Source of the DNA: Pseudomonadota bacterium | Lineage (GTDB): Bacteria > Pseudomonadota > Gammaproteobacteria > Burkholderiales > Methylophilaceae | Assembly (NCBI GenBank): GCA_023459535.1 | Contig: JAEWTK010000151.1 | Coordinates: 1-5,977, forward strand | Reading direction: 5' to 3' | DNA: 5,977 nt | Notes under the pieces: generated by a model | What the model saw: the letters and a program-made list of their open reading frames with translations, nothing else | Database searches by the model: none | What the model was told of the DNA's origin: nothing | Shown here: in pieces, positions 1 to 5,977 of the stretch | Layout: each line of letters opens with the position of its first letter | Numbering within the stretch: the first letter of the stretch is position 1 | Position numbers and translations under genes: made by a program

Positions 1-361
1 CTGCATCGACCGCAACCACAGTGTCCTTTACCCAATGGATCCCATGATTGCGTTTCAACGCTTCATAACTAAAACTCAAATCCTCAATCTGTTTGCTGCC
101 ACCCAGCACCAGATTGCTCAAGGGGCAGGAAACAAAGTACGGATTGGGTTCGATCACCACGGTTTCGATGCCTGCATTGCTCCAGATACGCAGATACTTG
201 GCGACTACAGAACCGGCGTAGCCGCCACCGATGACAACGACACGCGGTTGATTACCGGAGGATTGCACCAGCGCCTGTGTGCAGCCACCGATGGACGCCA
301 ACGCCGAAGTAGCGGCAGTCCATTTGATGAATTCGCGGCGATTGAGGTACGTGATGGTCAT
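1..361 (-). CDS. fccB: Flavocytochrome c sulfide dehydrogenase, flavoprotein subunit (FccB/SoxF type), N-terminal part
   Basis: Translation of the minus strand from the ATG at 361 gives 120 residues before the window ends, so the C-terminal part is missing. The family oxidises sulfide in the periplasm and passes electrons through a covalently bound FAD to a cytochrome c partner. Visible here: a twin-arginine signal (NRREFIKW, residues 7-14) followed by a short hydrophobic stretch; a Rossmann FAD-binding start VVVIGGGYAG at 41-50; an acidic end of the second beta strand, VVIEPN, 68-73; and YFVSCPLSN at 75-83. Cys79 aligns with the cysteine that binds FAD in Allochromatium FccB (Cys42 of the mature protein). 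The start is fixed by an in-frame TGA two codons upstream, which is the stop of the cytochrome gene; only three bases separate the genes. No strong ribosome binding site is seen, so translational coupling is likely. Sulfide:quinone reductase is a related alternative, but the Tat signal and cytochrome neighbour favour FccB. Cys27 (IGGC) might be a lipid attachment site. Confidence 0.88.
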   Translation of the reverse strand, partial: MTITYLNRREFIKWTAATSALASIGGCTQALVQSSGNQPRVVVIGGGYAGSVVAKYLRIWSNAGIETVVIEPNPYFVSCPLSNLVLGGSKQIEDLSFSYEALKRNHGIHWVKDTVVAVDA

Positions 362-364
362 GGG

Positions 365-730
365 TCAGGGCTTATCGGGATTGGCGCGAGCTGGGAGCTC
401 CGCCGTATGGCGCATCTGTCTGGCAAAATGCTCAGCCAGTTCGATAATCTCTTGCTGCGTCAGGCCTTTGGCATGCCGGTGCATCACGGTTGATGGACGC
501 TCGCCGGTTTTGAATGCCTGCATCTGACTGATGAAATGCTCGGCATTGAGACCGGCCAACACCGGCGTACCGCCGACACTGTTGCCATTGGTGCCATGAC
601 AAGCGGCGCAAGAAGAAGCCAGGACATGAGTATGTATACTCAGCCTGGCATAGGATTCATCCGCGCAAACACCGGTACTGAGCAACAGACTCAGCAGTCC
701 AGCCAGACCGGTGTGATGCGTTTTGGTCAT
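365..730 (-). CDS. fccA: Monoheme cytochrome c, probable FccA/SoxE subunit of sulfide dehydrogenase
   Basis: A complete 121-residue class I cytochrome c. Residues 1-23 form a Sec signal peptide with likely cleavage after Ala23 (VCA/DE). The single heme motif is CAACH at 41-45, followed by GTNGNS, and Met83 in PSTVMHRHAKG is the likely distal heme ligand. Helix-like sequence rich in Glu and Ala follows at 91-105. In the flavocytochrome c family this subunit takes electrons from the FAD of FccB and delivers them to soluble cytochromes. The mature chain of about 98 residues with one heme resembles the small monoheme form known from green sulfur bacteria rather than the diheme subunit of Allochromatium. 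It ends three bases before fccB and begins 27 bases after the ankyrin gene. The start codon has no clear Shine-Dalgarno sequence. Family assignment is firm for cytochrome c; the FccA role rests mainly on the adjacent fccB. Confidence 0.87.
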   Translation of the reverse strand: MTKTHHTGLAGLLSLLLSTGVCADESYARLSIHTHVLASSCAACHGTNGNSVGGTPVLAGLNAEHFISQMQAFKTGERPSTVMHRHAKGLTQQEIIELAEHFARQMRHTAELPARANPDKP

Positions 731-757
731 GAGTTACGCTTTAACAACATTCCGTCA

Positions 758-1246
758 TCAGAAGCACTGCTTGTCCTGGCAGCCGTCATCCTTGACACCC
801 AGATCCATCAGCAACTTGACCATCTCGGTTTTGCCTTCATCGCGTATCGGACGCAGAATGGAAACATCTGCCTTCATTTTGATATTGACGTCGGCACCCT
901 TGGCAGCCAGCAATTTGACCACTTCGGTATGACCACCCAGCGCCGCCAGATGGAAGGCTGTCAGACGGCTGATTTCATGCTGCCAATTCATATCGGCACC
1001 ACGCTCAATCAACAGTTCAACTAATTTGACATGGCCCTTTTCAGCCGCAATGTGCAGAGCAGTCCAACCGAAGAAAAAGTCCTTCGGGGAAGCAATGCCG
1101 TCATCCAGATACTTCTTCACCAGCTTGATGTTGTTGTCACCAAGGGCCTTGGTGTATTCCATGTGCTGATCATCGGTCATGGCAAGACTGGCAGACATGG
1201 GAAGCATCAATGCAACAGCCAGTAAAAGGGTTTTGATCATATTCAT
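758..1246 (-). CDS. Secreted ankyrin-repeat protein upstream of fccAB
   Basis: A 162-residue protein. The ATG at 1246 is chosen because AGGAGA lies seven bases upstream and because translation from it opens with a clear Sec signal peptide (MNMIKTLLLAVALML, likely cleavage after Ala22). An in-frame ATG at 1333 would start inside purL and bury that signal. The mature part holds an initial helical segment (about 27-50), then two canonical ankyrin repeats (about 60-92 with TALHIAAEKGH, and 94-124 with TAFHLAALGGH, each ending in GAD.N), and a degenerate third repeat at 126-151. The C-terminus has Cys156 and Cys161, which could form a disulfide in the periplasm. Ankyrin repeats bind proteins and have no catalytic activity. 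Small exported ankyrin proteins encoded next to catalase genes in other bacteria (AnkB of Pseudomonas, Cj1386 of Campylobacter) support heme-enzyme function. By analogy this one may help the FccAB complex; that is inference. Confidence 0.9.
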   Translation of the reverse strand: MNMIKTLLLAVALMLPMSASLAMTDDQHMEYTKALGDNNIKLVKKYLDDGIASPKDFFFGWTALHIAAEKGHVKLVELLIERGADMNWQHEISRLTAFHLAALGGHTEVVKLLAAKGADVNIKMKADVSILRPIRDEGKTEMVKLLMDLGVKDDGCQDKQCF

Positions 1247-1253
1247 GCAGCTT

Positions 1254-1259
1254 TCTCCT
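1254..1259 (-). promoter_or_regulatory. Strong ribosome binding site deciding the ankyrin gene start
   Basis: On the minus strand AGGAGA sits seven bases before the ATG at 1246. It lies in the 31-base gap after the purL stop codon and rules out the longer upstream start that overlaps purL. No comparably good site precedes fccA or fccB, so those two may depend on coupling. Confidence 0.8.
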
Positions 1260-1277
1260 GATTCTTGTAATAAAAAT

Positions 1278-4200
1278 TTATTCAACAAACTTCCTGGCGT
1301 TTCGGAACATTTGTATCCACGGCCCATCTTCACCCCAGCCCTGCGGATGCCATGAATGCTGAACGGTCCGGAACACGCGTTCCGGATGTGGCATCATAAT
1401 GGTAAATCGCCCGTCTGTCGTGGTCAGGCCAGTAATACCTTGTGGTGAGCCATTGGGGTTGAACGGATAGACTTCCGTCGCCCTGCCGGCATTATCCACG
1501 TAACGCATGCTGACCAGTTTATCCCTGACCACAGCATGGACAGCATCCTCACCAGAAAATTCCGCATAACCTTCACCATGCGCGACCGCGATCGGCATCC
1601 GGCTACCGGCCATGCCCTTGAAAAACAGTGATGGCGATTCCATGATCTCCACCATGGCAAAGCGCGCCTCGAACTGCTCGGAGCGGTTGCGCACGAAATG
1701 CGGCCAATGTTCCGCACCGGGGATGATACTGTGGAGGTTGCTCATCATCTGGCAGCCGTTGCAAACACCCAGCGCGAAAGAATCCTGCCGGTTAAAGAAA
1801 GCGGAGAATTCATCCCGTGCACGCGCGTTGAACAGGATGGACTTGGCCCAGCCTTCACCCGCACCCAGGACGTCGCCATAGGAGAAGCCGCCGCAAGCCA
1901 CCAGCCCATGGAAATCCTTGAGCGACACGCGGCCACTGATGATATCGCTCATGTGCACGTCATGCGACTCGAAACCGGCGCGATTGAACGCCGCCGCCAT
2001 CTCTACCTGACCGTTGACGCCCTGCTCCCGCAGGATAGCCATTTTGGGTTTGGCGCCATTGGCGACGAAAGGCGCCTCGACGTGATGAGCGAGATCAAAC
2101 GTCAGATGCGCATGCAGCCCCGGATCGTTGACGTCCAGGATGCGGTCGTATTCCTGCTGCGCGCAAAGCGGATTGTCACGCAGCTTCTGCATCTGATAAG
2201 TGGTTTCCGACCACATGCGATGCAGGTCGCTACGCAACTCGGCGAACTCGACTTCACCCAATCGGCGAATGATGAAACCATGGTTATCGGTCGCGACCTT
2301 GCCGATCACATGCACGCAATCGCCGAGAACTTCCTGTAAGGCTTCGCGTATCGCTTCTGCCGCAGCCGCCTCAACCTGGACTACCGCACCCAGCTCTTCG
2401 TTGAACAGCGCCTCCAGCGGATTACCTTGCAAGCCGCTGATATCGATATCCAGACCACAGCGTCCGGCGAACGCCATTTCAGCCAGCGTAACGAACAGGC
2501 CGCCGTCGGAGCGATCATGATAGGCCAGCAGTTTGCCGTCCGCATTGAGGTTCTGGATGGCGGCGAAGAACGCCTTGAACCGTGCTGGATCATCCAGGTC
2601 CGGCGCACGGTTGTCGGTCGCCGCATAGACCTGTGCCAGTGCCGAACCGCCCAGGCGGTTCTTGCCGGCGCCGAGATCGATCAGGATCAGGCTGGTATCG
2701 CCCCGGTCGGTGCGCAATTGCGGCGTCATTGTCTTGCGTGCGTCCGCTGTTGGCGCAAATGCAGTCACCACCAGCGAGATCGGCGCTGTCACGGCCTTTT
2801 TCTCGCCGTTTTCATCCCAGACCGTCTTCATCGACATCGAGTCCTTGCCGACCGGAATGCTGACACCCAGTTGCGGGCAGAGCTCCATGCCGACCGCGCG
2901 CACGGTGTCGAACAATGCAGCATCTTCGCCCGGATGGCCGGCTGGCGCCATCCAGTTCGCGGACAACTTGAGGTCGCCGAGGTTTTCGATTTGCGCGGCG
3001 GCAATATTGGTGATCGCTTCGCCAATCGCCATGCGGCCGGAAGCCGGTGCATCGATCAGCGCCAGCGGTGCCTTTTCGCCGATGGCGAAGGCTTCGCCAC
3101 GATAGGTTTCATAGCCGGCCAACGTCACGGCGACATCGGCCACCGGCACCTGCCAGGGTCCGACCATCTGGTCGCGCGCGACCAGACCGGTCACCGTGCG
3201 GTCGCCAATGGTGATTAGGAAAGTCTTGTCCGCTACGCCCGGCAGACGCAGCACACGTTCGGCCGCCTCCTTGAGCTTGATGCTGCCGGTGTCGAACTGT
3301 GCCAGCTTGCGCTCCACATGGCTGACATCGCGCGTCATCTTCGGCGGTTTGCCCAGCAAAACGGAAAGATCCATATCGACCGGCTTGTTGCCGAAATGGC
3401 TGTCCTCGACCGTCAGATGCCGCGCTTCCGTGGCATAACCGACGATGGCGAACGGGCAGCGCTCGCGTTCGCAGATCTCGCTGAAGCGCGGTAAATCCTC
3501 CTGCGCGATGGCCATGACGTAGCGTTCCTGCGCTTCGTTGCTCCACAGTTCGCGCGGCGACATGCCCAGTTCCTCATTGTGCACGTTGCGCAACTGGAAA
3601 GTCGCGCCGACGCCGGCATCGTTGACCAATTCGGGGAAGGCATTGGAAATACCACCTGCACCGACATCGTGAATGCTCAGAATCGGGTTCTGCTCACCCA
3701 ATTGCCAGCAGCGGTCGATGACTTCCTGCGCGCGCCGTTCCAGCTCCGGATTGCCGCGCTGCACGGAATCAAAGTCCAGATTCTCGGTATTGGCGCCGGT
3801 ATCCATACTGGAGGCTGCACCGCCCCCCAGCCCGATCAGCATGGCCGGGCCGCCCAACTGTATCAGCGCAGCCCCGGCAGGAATCGGGTTCTTCTTCGCA
3901 TGTTTGGCCGAGATATTGCCGACACCACCAGCCAACATGATGGGCTTGTGATAGCCGCGCATTTCGCCGGCAGATTCCAGTTCCAGCGTGCGGAAATAAC
4001 CGGCAATGTTCGGTCGGCCGAATTCGTTATTGTAGGCGGCACCGCCCAATGGGCCGTCAACCATGATCTGCAAGGCAGAGGCAACGCGCGAGGGCTTACC
4101 GTAATCCTGCTCCCATGGCTGCTTGAAGCCCGGAATATTGAGGTTGGAGACAGAAAAACCGGTCAGGCCGGCTTTCGGTTTGGAGCCGGAACCAGTCGCA

Positions 4201-5177
4201 CCTTCGTCGCGAATCTCGCCGCCGGCACCGGTCGCCGCGCCTGCAAACGGCGAAATCGCGGTCGGATGGTTGTGTGTTTCCACCTTCATGAGGAAATGCA
4301 TGGCTTCCTCGGTGTAATCGTAACGACCGTTGGCATCCGGATAGAAACGCCTAGTCGGCTCGCCAGCGACGATGGAGGCGTTGTCTGCATAGGCCACCAC
4401 CGTTTTCCCCGGATTCAGCTTATGCGTGTTGCGGATCATGGCAAACAGCGAGCTGTCCTGCTTCACGCCATCGATCACCCAGTCGGCATTAAATATCTTG
4501 TGACGGCAGTGCTCCGAGTTTGCCTGCGCGAACATCATCAATTCGACATCGGTCGGATTGCGACCGATACGAGTGAAGTTCTCCAGCAGGTAATCCACTT
4601 CGTCCGGCGACAACGCCAGACCCATCTCGGCATTGGCGGCTTCCAGCGCCGCCTTGCCGCCGCCGAGGATGTCGACGCTGGCCAGCGGTGCCGGTTCGCC
4701 CTGATGATACAAACGCCCGGCGTCCTCGATTTCACGGAATACCGCTTCAGTCATGCGGTCATGAATCAATGGCCTGAGTATCTGAATCTCGGCTTCGGTC
4801 AGGGCTGAGTCATCTTCGGTCGTGACATAGTAGGCGACACCGCGCTCAAGACGCGAAATCGTCTCCAGGCCACAATGTCTGGCGATGTCGGTAGCACGAG
4901 ATGACCACGGAGAGATGGTGCCCGGACGCGGCACCACGAGAAAAAGATCACCGGCTGGAGATTCTTCTGCCAGCTTGGGCCCATAGGTCAGAATCTGCTG
5001 CAACACTGACTGCTGCGTGTCATTCAGCGCAACCTCGCTCCAGCAAAAATGCCGGAATTCAGCATAGAGATGGGTGACCCGAGGCACGCTGCCACGGATA
5101 TTGGAGAGTGTTTTGTCCAGACGGAACTGGGAAAGTGCTGCGCTGCCACGAAGGCTTAACATATGGATATTTGACAT
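1278..5177 (-). CDS. purL: Phosphoribosylformylglycinamidine synthase (FGAM synthase), large single-chain form
   Basis: A complete 1299-residue cytosolic enzyme (E. coli has 1295). It converts FGAR, glutamine and ATP to FGAM, glutamate, ADP and phosphate in de novo purine synthesis. Order of domains: PurS-like N-terminal domain with [10 protein letters not shown] (about 1-150); linker with SEHCRH at 221-226; first AIRS-like half with KVETHNHP at 298-305 and [17 protein letters not shown]; second AIRS-like half with [18 protein letters not shown] and YHDRSDGG (886-893); and a class I glutamine amidotransferase domain from about 1044 with CGGFSYGD. The triad is Cys1139 (GVCNGCQ), His1264 and Glu1266, spaced exactly as Cys1135, His1260 and Glu1262 of the enteric enzyme. 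No frameshift or missing key residue is seen. An in-frame TAG at 5192-5190 limits the start to ATG 5177; a second ATG at 5162 matches the family's N-terminus slightly better. Neither has a clear Shine-Dalgarno sequence. The gene ends 31 bases before the ankyrin gene with no terminator between them. Confidence 0.98.
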   Translation of the reverse strand: MSNIHMLSLRGSAALSQFRLDKTLSNIRGSVPRVTHLYAEFRHFCWSEVALNDTQQSVLQQILTYGPKLAEESPAGDLFLVVPRPGTISPWSSRATDIARHCGLETISRLERGVAYYVTTEDDSALTEAEIQILRPLIHDRMTEAVFREIEDAGRLYHQGEPAPLASVDILGGGKAALEAANAEMGLALSPDEVDYLLENFTRIGRNPTDVELMMFAQANSEHCRHKIFNADWVIDGVKQDSSLFAMIRNTHKLNPGKTVVAYADNASIVAGEPTRRFYPDANGRYDYTEEAMHFLMKVETHNHPTAISPFAGAATGAGGEIRDEGATGSGSKPKAGLTGFSVSNLNIPGFKQPWEQDYGKPSRVASALQIMVDGPLGGAAYNNEFGRPNIAGYFRTLELESAGEMRGYHKPIMLAGGVGNISAKHAKKNPIPAGAALIQLGGPAMLIGLGGGAASSMDTGANTENLDFDSVQRGNPELERRAQEVIDRCWQLGEQNPILSIHDVGAGGISNAFPELVNDAGVGATFQLRNVHNEELGMSPRELWSNEAQERYVMAIAQEDLPRFSEICERERCPFAIVGYATEARHLTVEDSHFGNKPVDMDLSVLLGKPPKMTRDVSHVERKLAQFDTGSIKLKEAAERVLRLPGVADKTFLITIGDRTVTGLVARDQMVGPWQVPVADVAVTLAGYETYRGEAFAIGEKAPLALIDAPASGRMAIGEAITNIAAAQIENLGDLKLSANWMAPAGHPGEDAALFDTVRAVGMELCPQLGVSIPVGKDSMSMKTVWDENGEKKAVTAPISLVVTAFAPTADARKTMTPQLRTDRGDTSLILIDLGAGKNRLGGSALAQVYAATDNRAPDLDDPARFKAFFAAIQNLNADGKLLAYHDRSDGGLFVTLAEMAFAGRCGLDIDISGLQGNPLEALFNEELGAVVQVEAAAAEAIREALQEVLGDCVHVIGKVATDNHGFIIRRLGEVEFAELRSDLHRMWSETTYQMQKLRDNPLCAQQEYDRILDVNDPGLHAHLTFDLAHHVEAPFVANGAKPKMAILREQGVNGQVEMAAAFNRAGFESHDVHMSDIISGRVSLKDFHGLVACGGFSYGDVLGAGEGWAKSILFNARARDEFSAFFNRQDSFALGVCNGCQMMSNLHSIIPGAEHWPHFVRNRSEQFEARFAMVEIMESPSLFFKGMAGSRMPIAVAHGEGYAEFSGEDAVHAVVRDKLVSMRYVDNAGRATEVYPFNPNGSPQGITGLTTTDGRFTIMMPHPERVFRTVQHSWHPQGWGEDGPWIQMFRNARKFVE

Positions 5178-5315
5178 GGGATGGCTGGACTAGAAATCAG
5201 CAAATTGTAAAAGCTGAATTTTACCAGAAACCCGCCCCGGAAACCTGCCCCACGAACCCGCTATGGATTAGCCGTCAACTTGAAGACAAGCGTCCATCAT
5301 CGATATGCCAGCAAC
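5178..5315 (-). promoter_or_regulatory. purL upstream region with probable promoter and G-rich tract
   Basis: This non-coding stretch separates the upstream terminator from purL and must hold the purL promoter if purL is not read from upstream. Two AT-rich boxes on the minus strand could be -10 elements: TACAAT (plus 5204-5209) and TAAAAT (plus 5218-5223). Neither has a convincing -35 at the usual distance. The TACAAT box would give a leader of only about 20 bases. A TTGACG at plus 5273-5278 has no partner at 16-18 bases. Upstream of the boxes is a G-rich tract (5231-5259). No PurR operator or riboswitch is recognised. Confidence 0.35.
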
Positions 5316-5341
5316 AAAAAAATGACCCCCAGAAGGGGGCC
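5316..5341 (-). terminator. Intrinsic terminator of the Tyr/His-rich protein gene
   Basis: Read on the minus strand, GGCCCCC and GGGGGTC form a seven-base-pair stem with one G-U pair and a TTCT loop. One A and a run of seven T (plus 5316-5322) follow. It lies about 50 bases after the stop codon of the 99-residue protein and separates that gene from purL. The plus strand has no matching T run on the far side, so the signal is one-directional. Confidence 0.85.
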
Positions 5342-5388
5342 TGGCCAAAATATTTCATATCTGCATCAAGTTTTGTTTTTTGTGGCCA

Positions 5389-5688
5389 TCAGCGCCAATG
5401 GCGGATGTGTTTACCATGTCCACGATGCTTATGATGCCCGTGCCTGTCGTCATAATAATGCACTCTTGGCGCATAGTAGGCTTTTGGTGCCGGGCTGTAG
5501 TGGTGATAATAAAATGACTGCGTCGGATAATAAACCACAGCCGGTGGCGCATGATAGTACACAGGTGGCGGACTGACGTAATAGCCAGGTGAACCGATAC
5601 TGATACTGAACCCGTAAGAATCTCTGGCAAATGTGCTTGGCGCCACCGCCAGCAACATTGCAAACAGGGCATAACGAATCGCTTTCAT
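5389..5688 (-). CDS. Small secreted Tyr/Pro/His-rich protein of unknown function
   Basis: A complete 99-residue protein. The ATG at 5688 is chosen because AGGAG stands eight bases upstream and a Sec signal peptide (MKAIRYALFAMLLAV, likely cleavage after Ala21) begins there; an earlier in-frame ATG at 5751 would hide it. The mature 78 residues are low in complexity. Six Tyr-Tyr pairs occur at 36-37, 44-45, 53-54, 60-61, 71-72 and 78-79, mixed with Pro-rich stretches such as SPPPVYYHAPP, and 11 His residues are concentrated in the basic tail from 77 to 97 (HGHHKHRGHGKH). There is no cysteine. Similar short Tyr/Pro-rich exported proteins are common as hypothetical genes in betaproteobacteria. 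The His tail could bind metal ions and the aromatic repeats could bind to surfaces or polymers, but I do not recognise a function. It has its own terminator and appears to be a single-gene unit. Confidence 0.85.
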   Translation of the reverse strand: MKAIRYALFAMLLAVAPSTFARDSYGFSISIGSPGYYVSPPPVYYHAPPAVVYYPTQSFYYHHYSPAPKAYYAPRVHYYDDRHGHHKHRGHGKHIRHWR

Positions 5689-5696
5689 GATAATGA

Positions 5697-5702
5697 CTCC
5701 TA
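5697..5702 (-). promoter_or_regulatory. Ribosome binding site of the Tyr/His-rich protein gene
   Basis: TAGGAG on the minus strand lies eight bases before the ATG at 5688 and decides that start over the in-frame ATG at 5751. The bases upstream to about 5778 are AT-rich and should hold a promoter, but I find no convincing -35/-10 pair. Confidence 0.75.
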
Positions 5703-5778
5703 TAAATTTGATTTGCTTCCCCGATAAGCCTTGGAACGCAAAAACCGACAATAGGTTTACATTATTTTGAAATTTAAT

Positions 5779-5798
5779 GGTTGATTACAGGCTCAACC
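5779..5798 (-). terminator. Possible weak terminator after the DUF4197 gene
   Basis: On the minus strand GGTTGA and TCAACC form a perfect six-base-pair stem around an eight-base loop, starting 13 bases after the DUF4197 stop codon. The following sequence ATTAAATTT is A/T-rich but lacks a clean T run, so termination may be partial. It may instead be only an mRNA 3' end structure. Confidence 0.4.
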
Positions 5799-5811
5799 CT
5801 GTTTCAGATCA

Positions 5812-5977
5812 TCACTTGCCGAGCGAACCGAATACCTTCTTCAGCAAGCTGCTCGCCTGCCCCATCGGATCCTTGCGTATCGCCTTTTCTTCTGCCGCCA
5901 TCATCAGATAAACGCCGTCCAATGCTTTTTGCGTTACGTATTGCTCCAGATTGGCCTGCTCTTTCTTGATCAGACCA
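5812..5977 (-). CDS. DUF4197 family protein, C-terminal part
   Basis: Only the last 54 residues and the stop codon are inside the window; the start lies beyond 5977. Translated residues include LEQYVTQKALDGVYLMMAAEEKAIRKDP and end in LLKKVFGSLGK, which is the characteristic conserved C-terminus of DUF4197 proteins (a tyrosine-containing YVTQKALDG block, then EEK.IR.DP, then LLKKVFG). Members of this family are usually about 220-240 residues long and start with a Sec signal peptide, so the protein is expected in the periplasm, though that part cannot be seen here. Function is unknown. A hairpin follows the stop codon and about 120 bases separate it from the next gene, so it is probably in a separate transcription unit. 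Confidence 0.88.
   Translation of the reverse strand, partial: GLIKKEQANLEQYVTQKALDGVYLMMAAEEKAIRKDPMGQASSLLKKVFGSLGK

Noticed and set aside
35..1024. Plus-strand open frames at 35-493 and 536-1024
   Set aside because: They are antisense to fccB, fccA and the ankyrin gene, whose proteins have clear heme, FAD and ankyrin motifs.
1247..1333. N-terminal extension of the ankyrin protein to an ATG at 1333
   Set aside because: It would overlap purL by 56 bases, has no ribosome binding site, and would place the signal peptide inside the chain. The ATG at 1246 has AGGAGA at the right distance.
3060..4700. Similar short stretches (GCCAGCGGTGCC) at about 3060 and 4680
   Set aside because: Both encode similar Ala-Pro-Leu-Ala stretches within purL; this is coincidental codon similarity, not a repeat element.
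3579..4808. Long plus-strand open frame of 409 codons, and others such as 2427-3218 and 1698-2339
   Set aside because: They lie entirely antisense to purL, which has an intact, motif-complete translation. The products show no recognisable family, and long antisense frames are expected in GC-rich coding sequence.
5279..5290. Short inverted repeat CTTG-AAGA-CAAG upstream of purL
   Set aside because: The four-base-pair stem is too short to support a claim and has no T run after it.
5271..5301. Ten-codon leader peptide (MMDACLQVDG) upstream of purL
   Set aside because: It has no ribosome binding site and no run of regulatory codons, and its length is within chance.
5689..5751. N-terminal extension of the Tyr/His-rich protein to an ATG at 5751
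   Set aside because: The ATG at 5688 has AGGAG eight bases upstream and starts a Sec signal peptide; the longer form would bury it.
5731..5760. GGAAC motif on the plus strand resembling an ECF sigma -35 element
   Set aside because: No plus-strand gene follows it and no matching -10 element is present.

Overview
All supported genes in this window lie on the minus strand, so biological order runs from high to low coordinates. The content suggests a Gram-negative, moderately GC-rich proteobacterium that oxidises reduced sulfur, most likely a betaproteobacterium of the Gallionella/Sulfuricella/Thiobacillus kind. The evidence is a large single-chain PurL of the proteobacterial type, a DUF4197 protein, and a flavocytochrome c sulfide dehydrogenase pair with Sec and Tat export signals. 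The taxon is an inference from protein resemblance recalled from memory, not from a search.

Layout in the direction of transcription: (i) the C-terminal 54 residues of a DUF4197 family protein (5977-5812), followed by a weak terminator-like hairpin. (ii) A small secreted protein of 99 residues, very rich in Tyr, Pro and His (5688-5389), closed by a good intrinsic terminator (5341-5316). (iii) A leader of about 140 bases carrying a G-rich tract, then purL (5177-1278), complete and apparently functional, for the fourth step of purine synthesis. (iv) After a gap of 31 bases with no terminator, a tight trio: a periplasmic ankyrin-repeat protein (1246-758), a monoheme cytochrome c (730-365) and the N-terminal 120 residues of an FccB/SoxF-type flavoprotein (361-1, running off the window).

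The trio is the point of most interest. FccA and FccB together oxidise sulfide in the periplasm and pass electrons to cytochrome c. Here they are preceded by a secreted ankyrin protein with its own strong ribosome binding site, and the three genes are spaced at 27 and 3 bases, which suggests one transcript. The ankyrin protein could be an assembly or stability factor for the heme/flavin complex, but that is inference. The remaining content is ordinary housekeeping sequence. I see no mobile element, CRISPR array, RNA gene or plus-strand gene.
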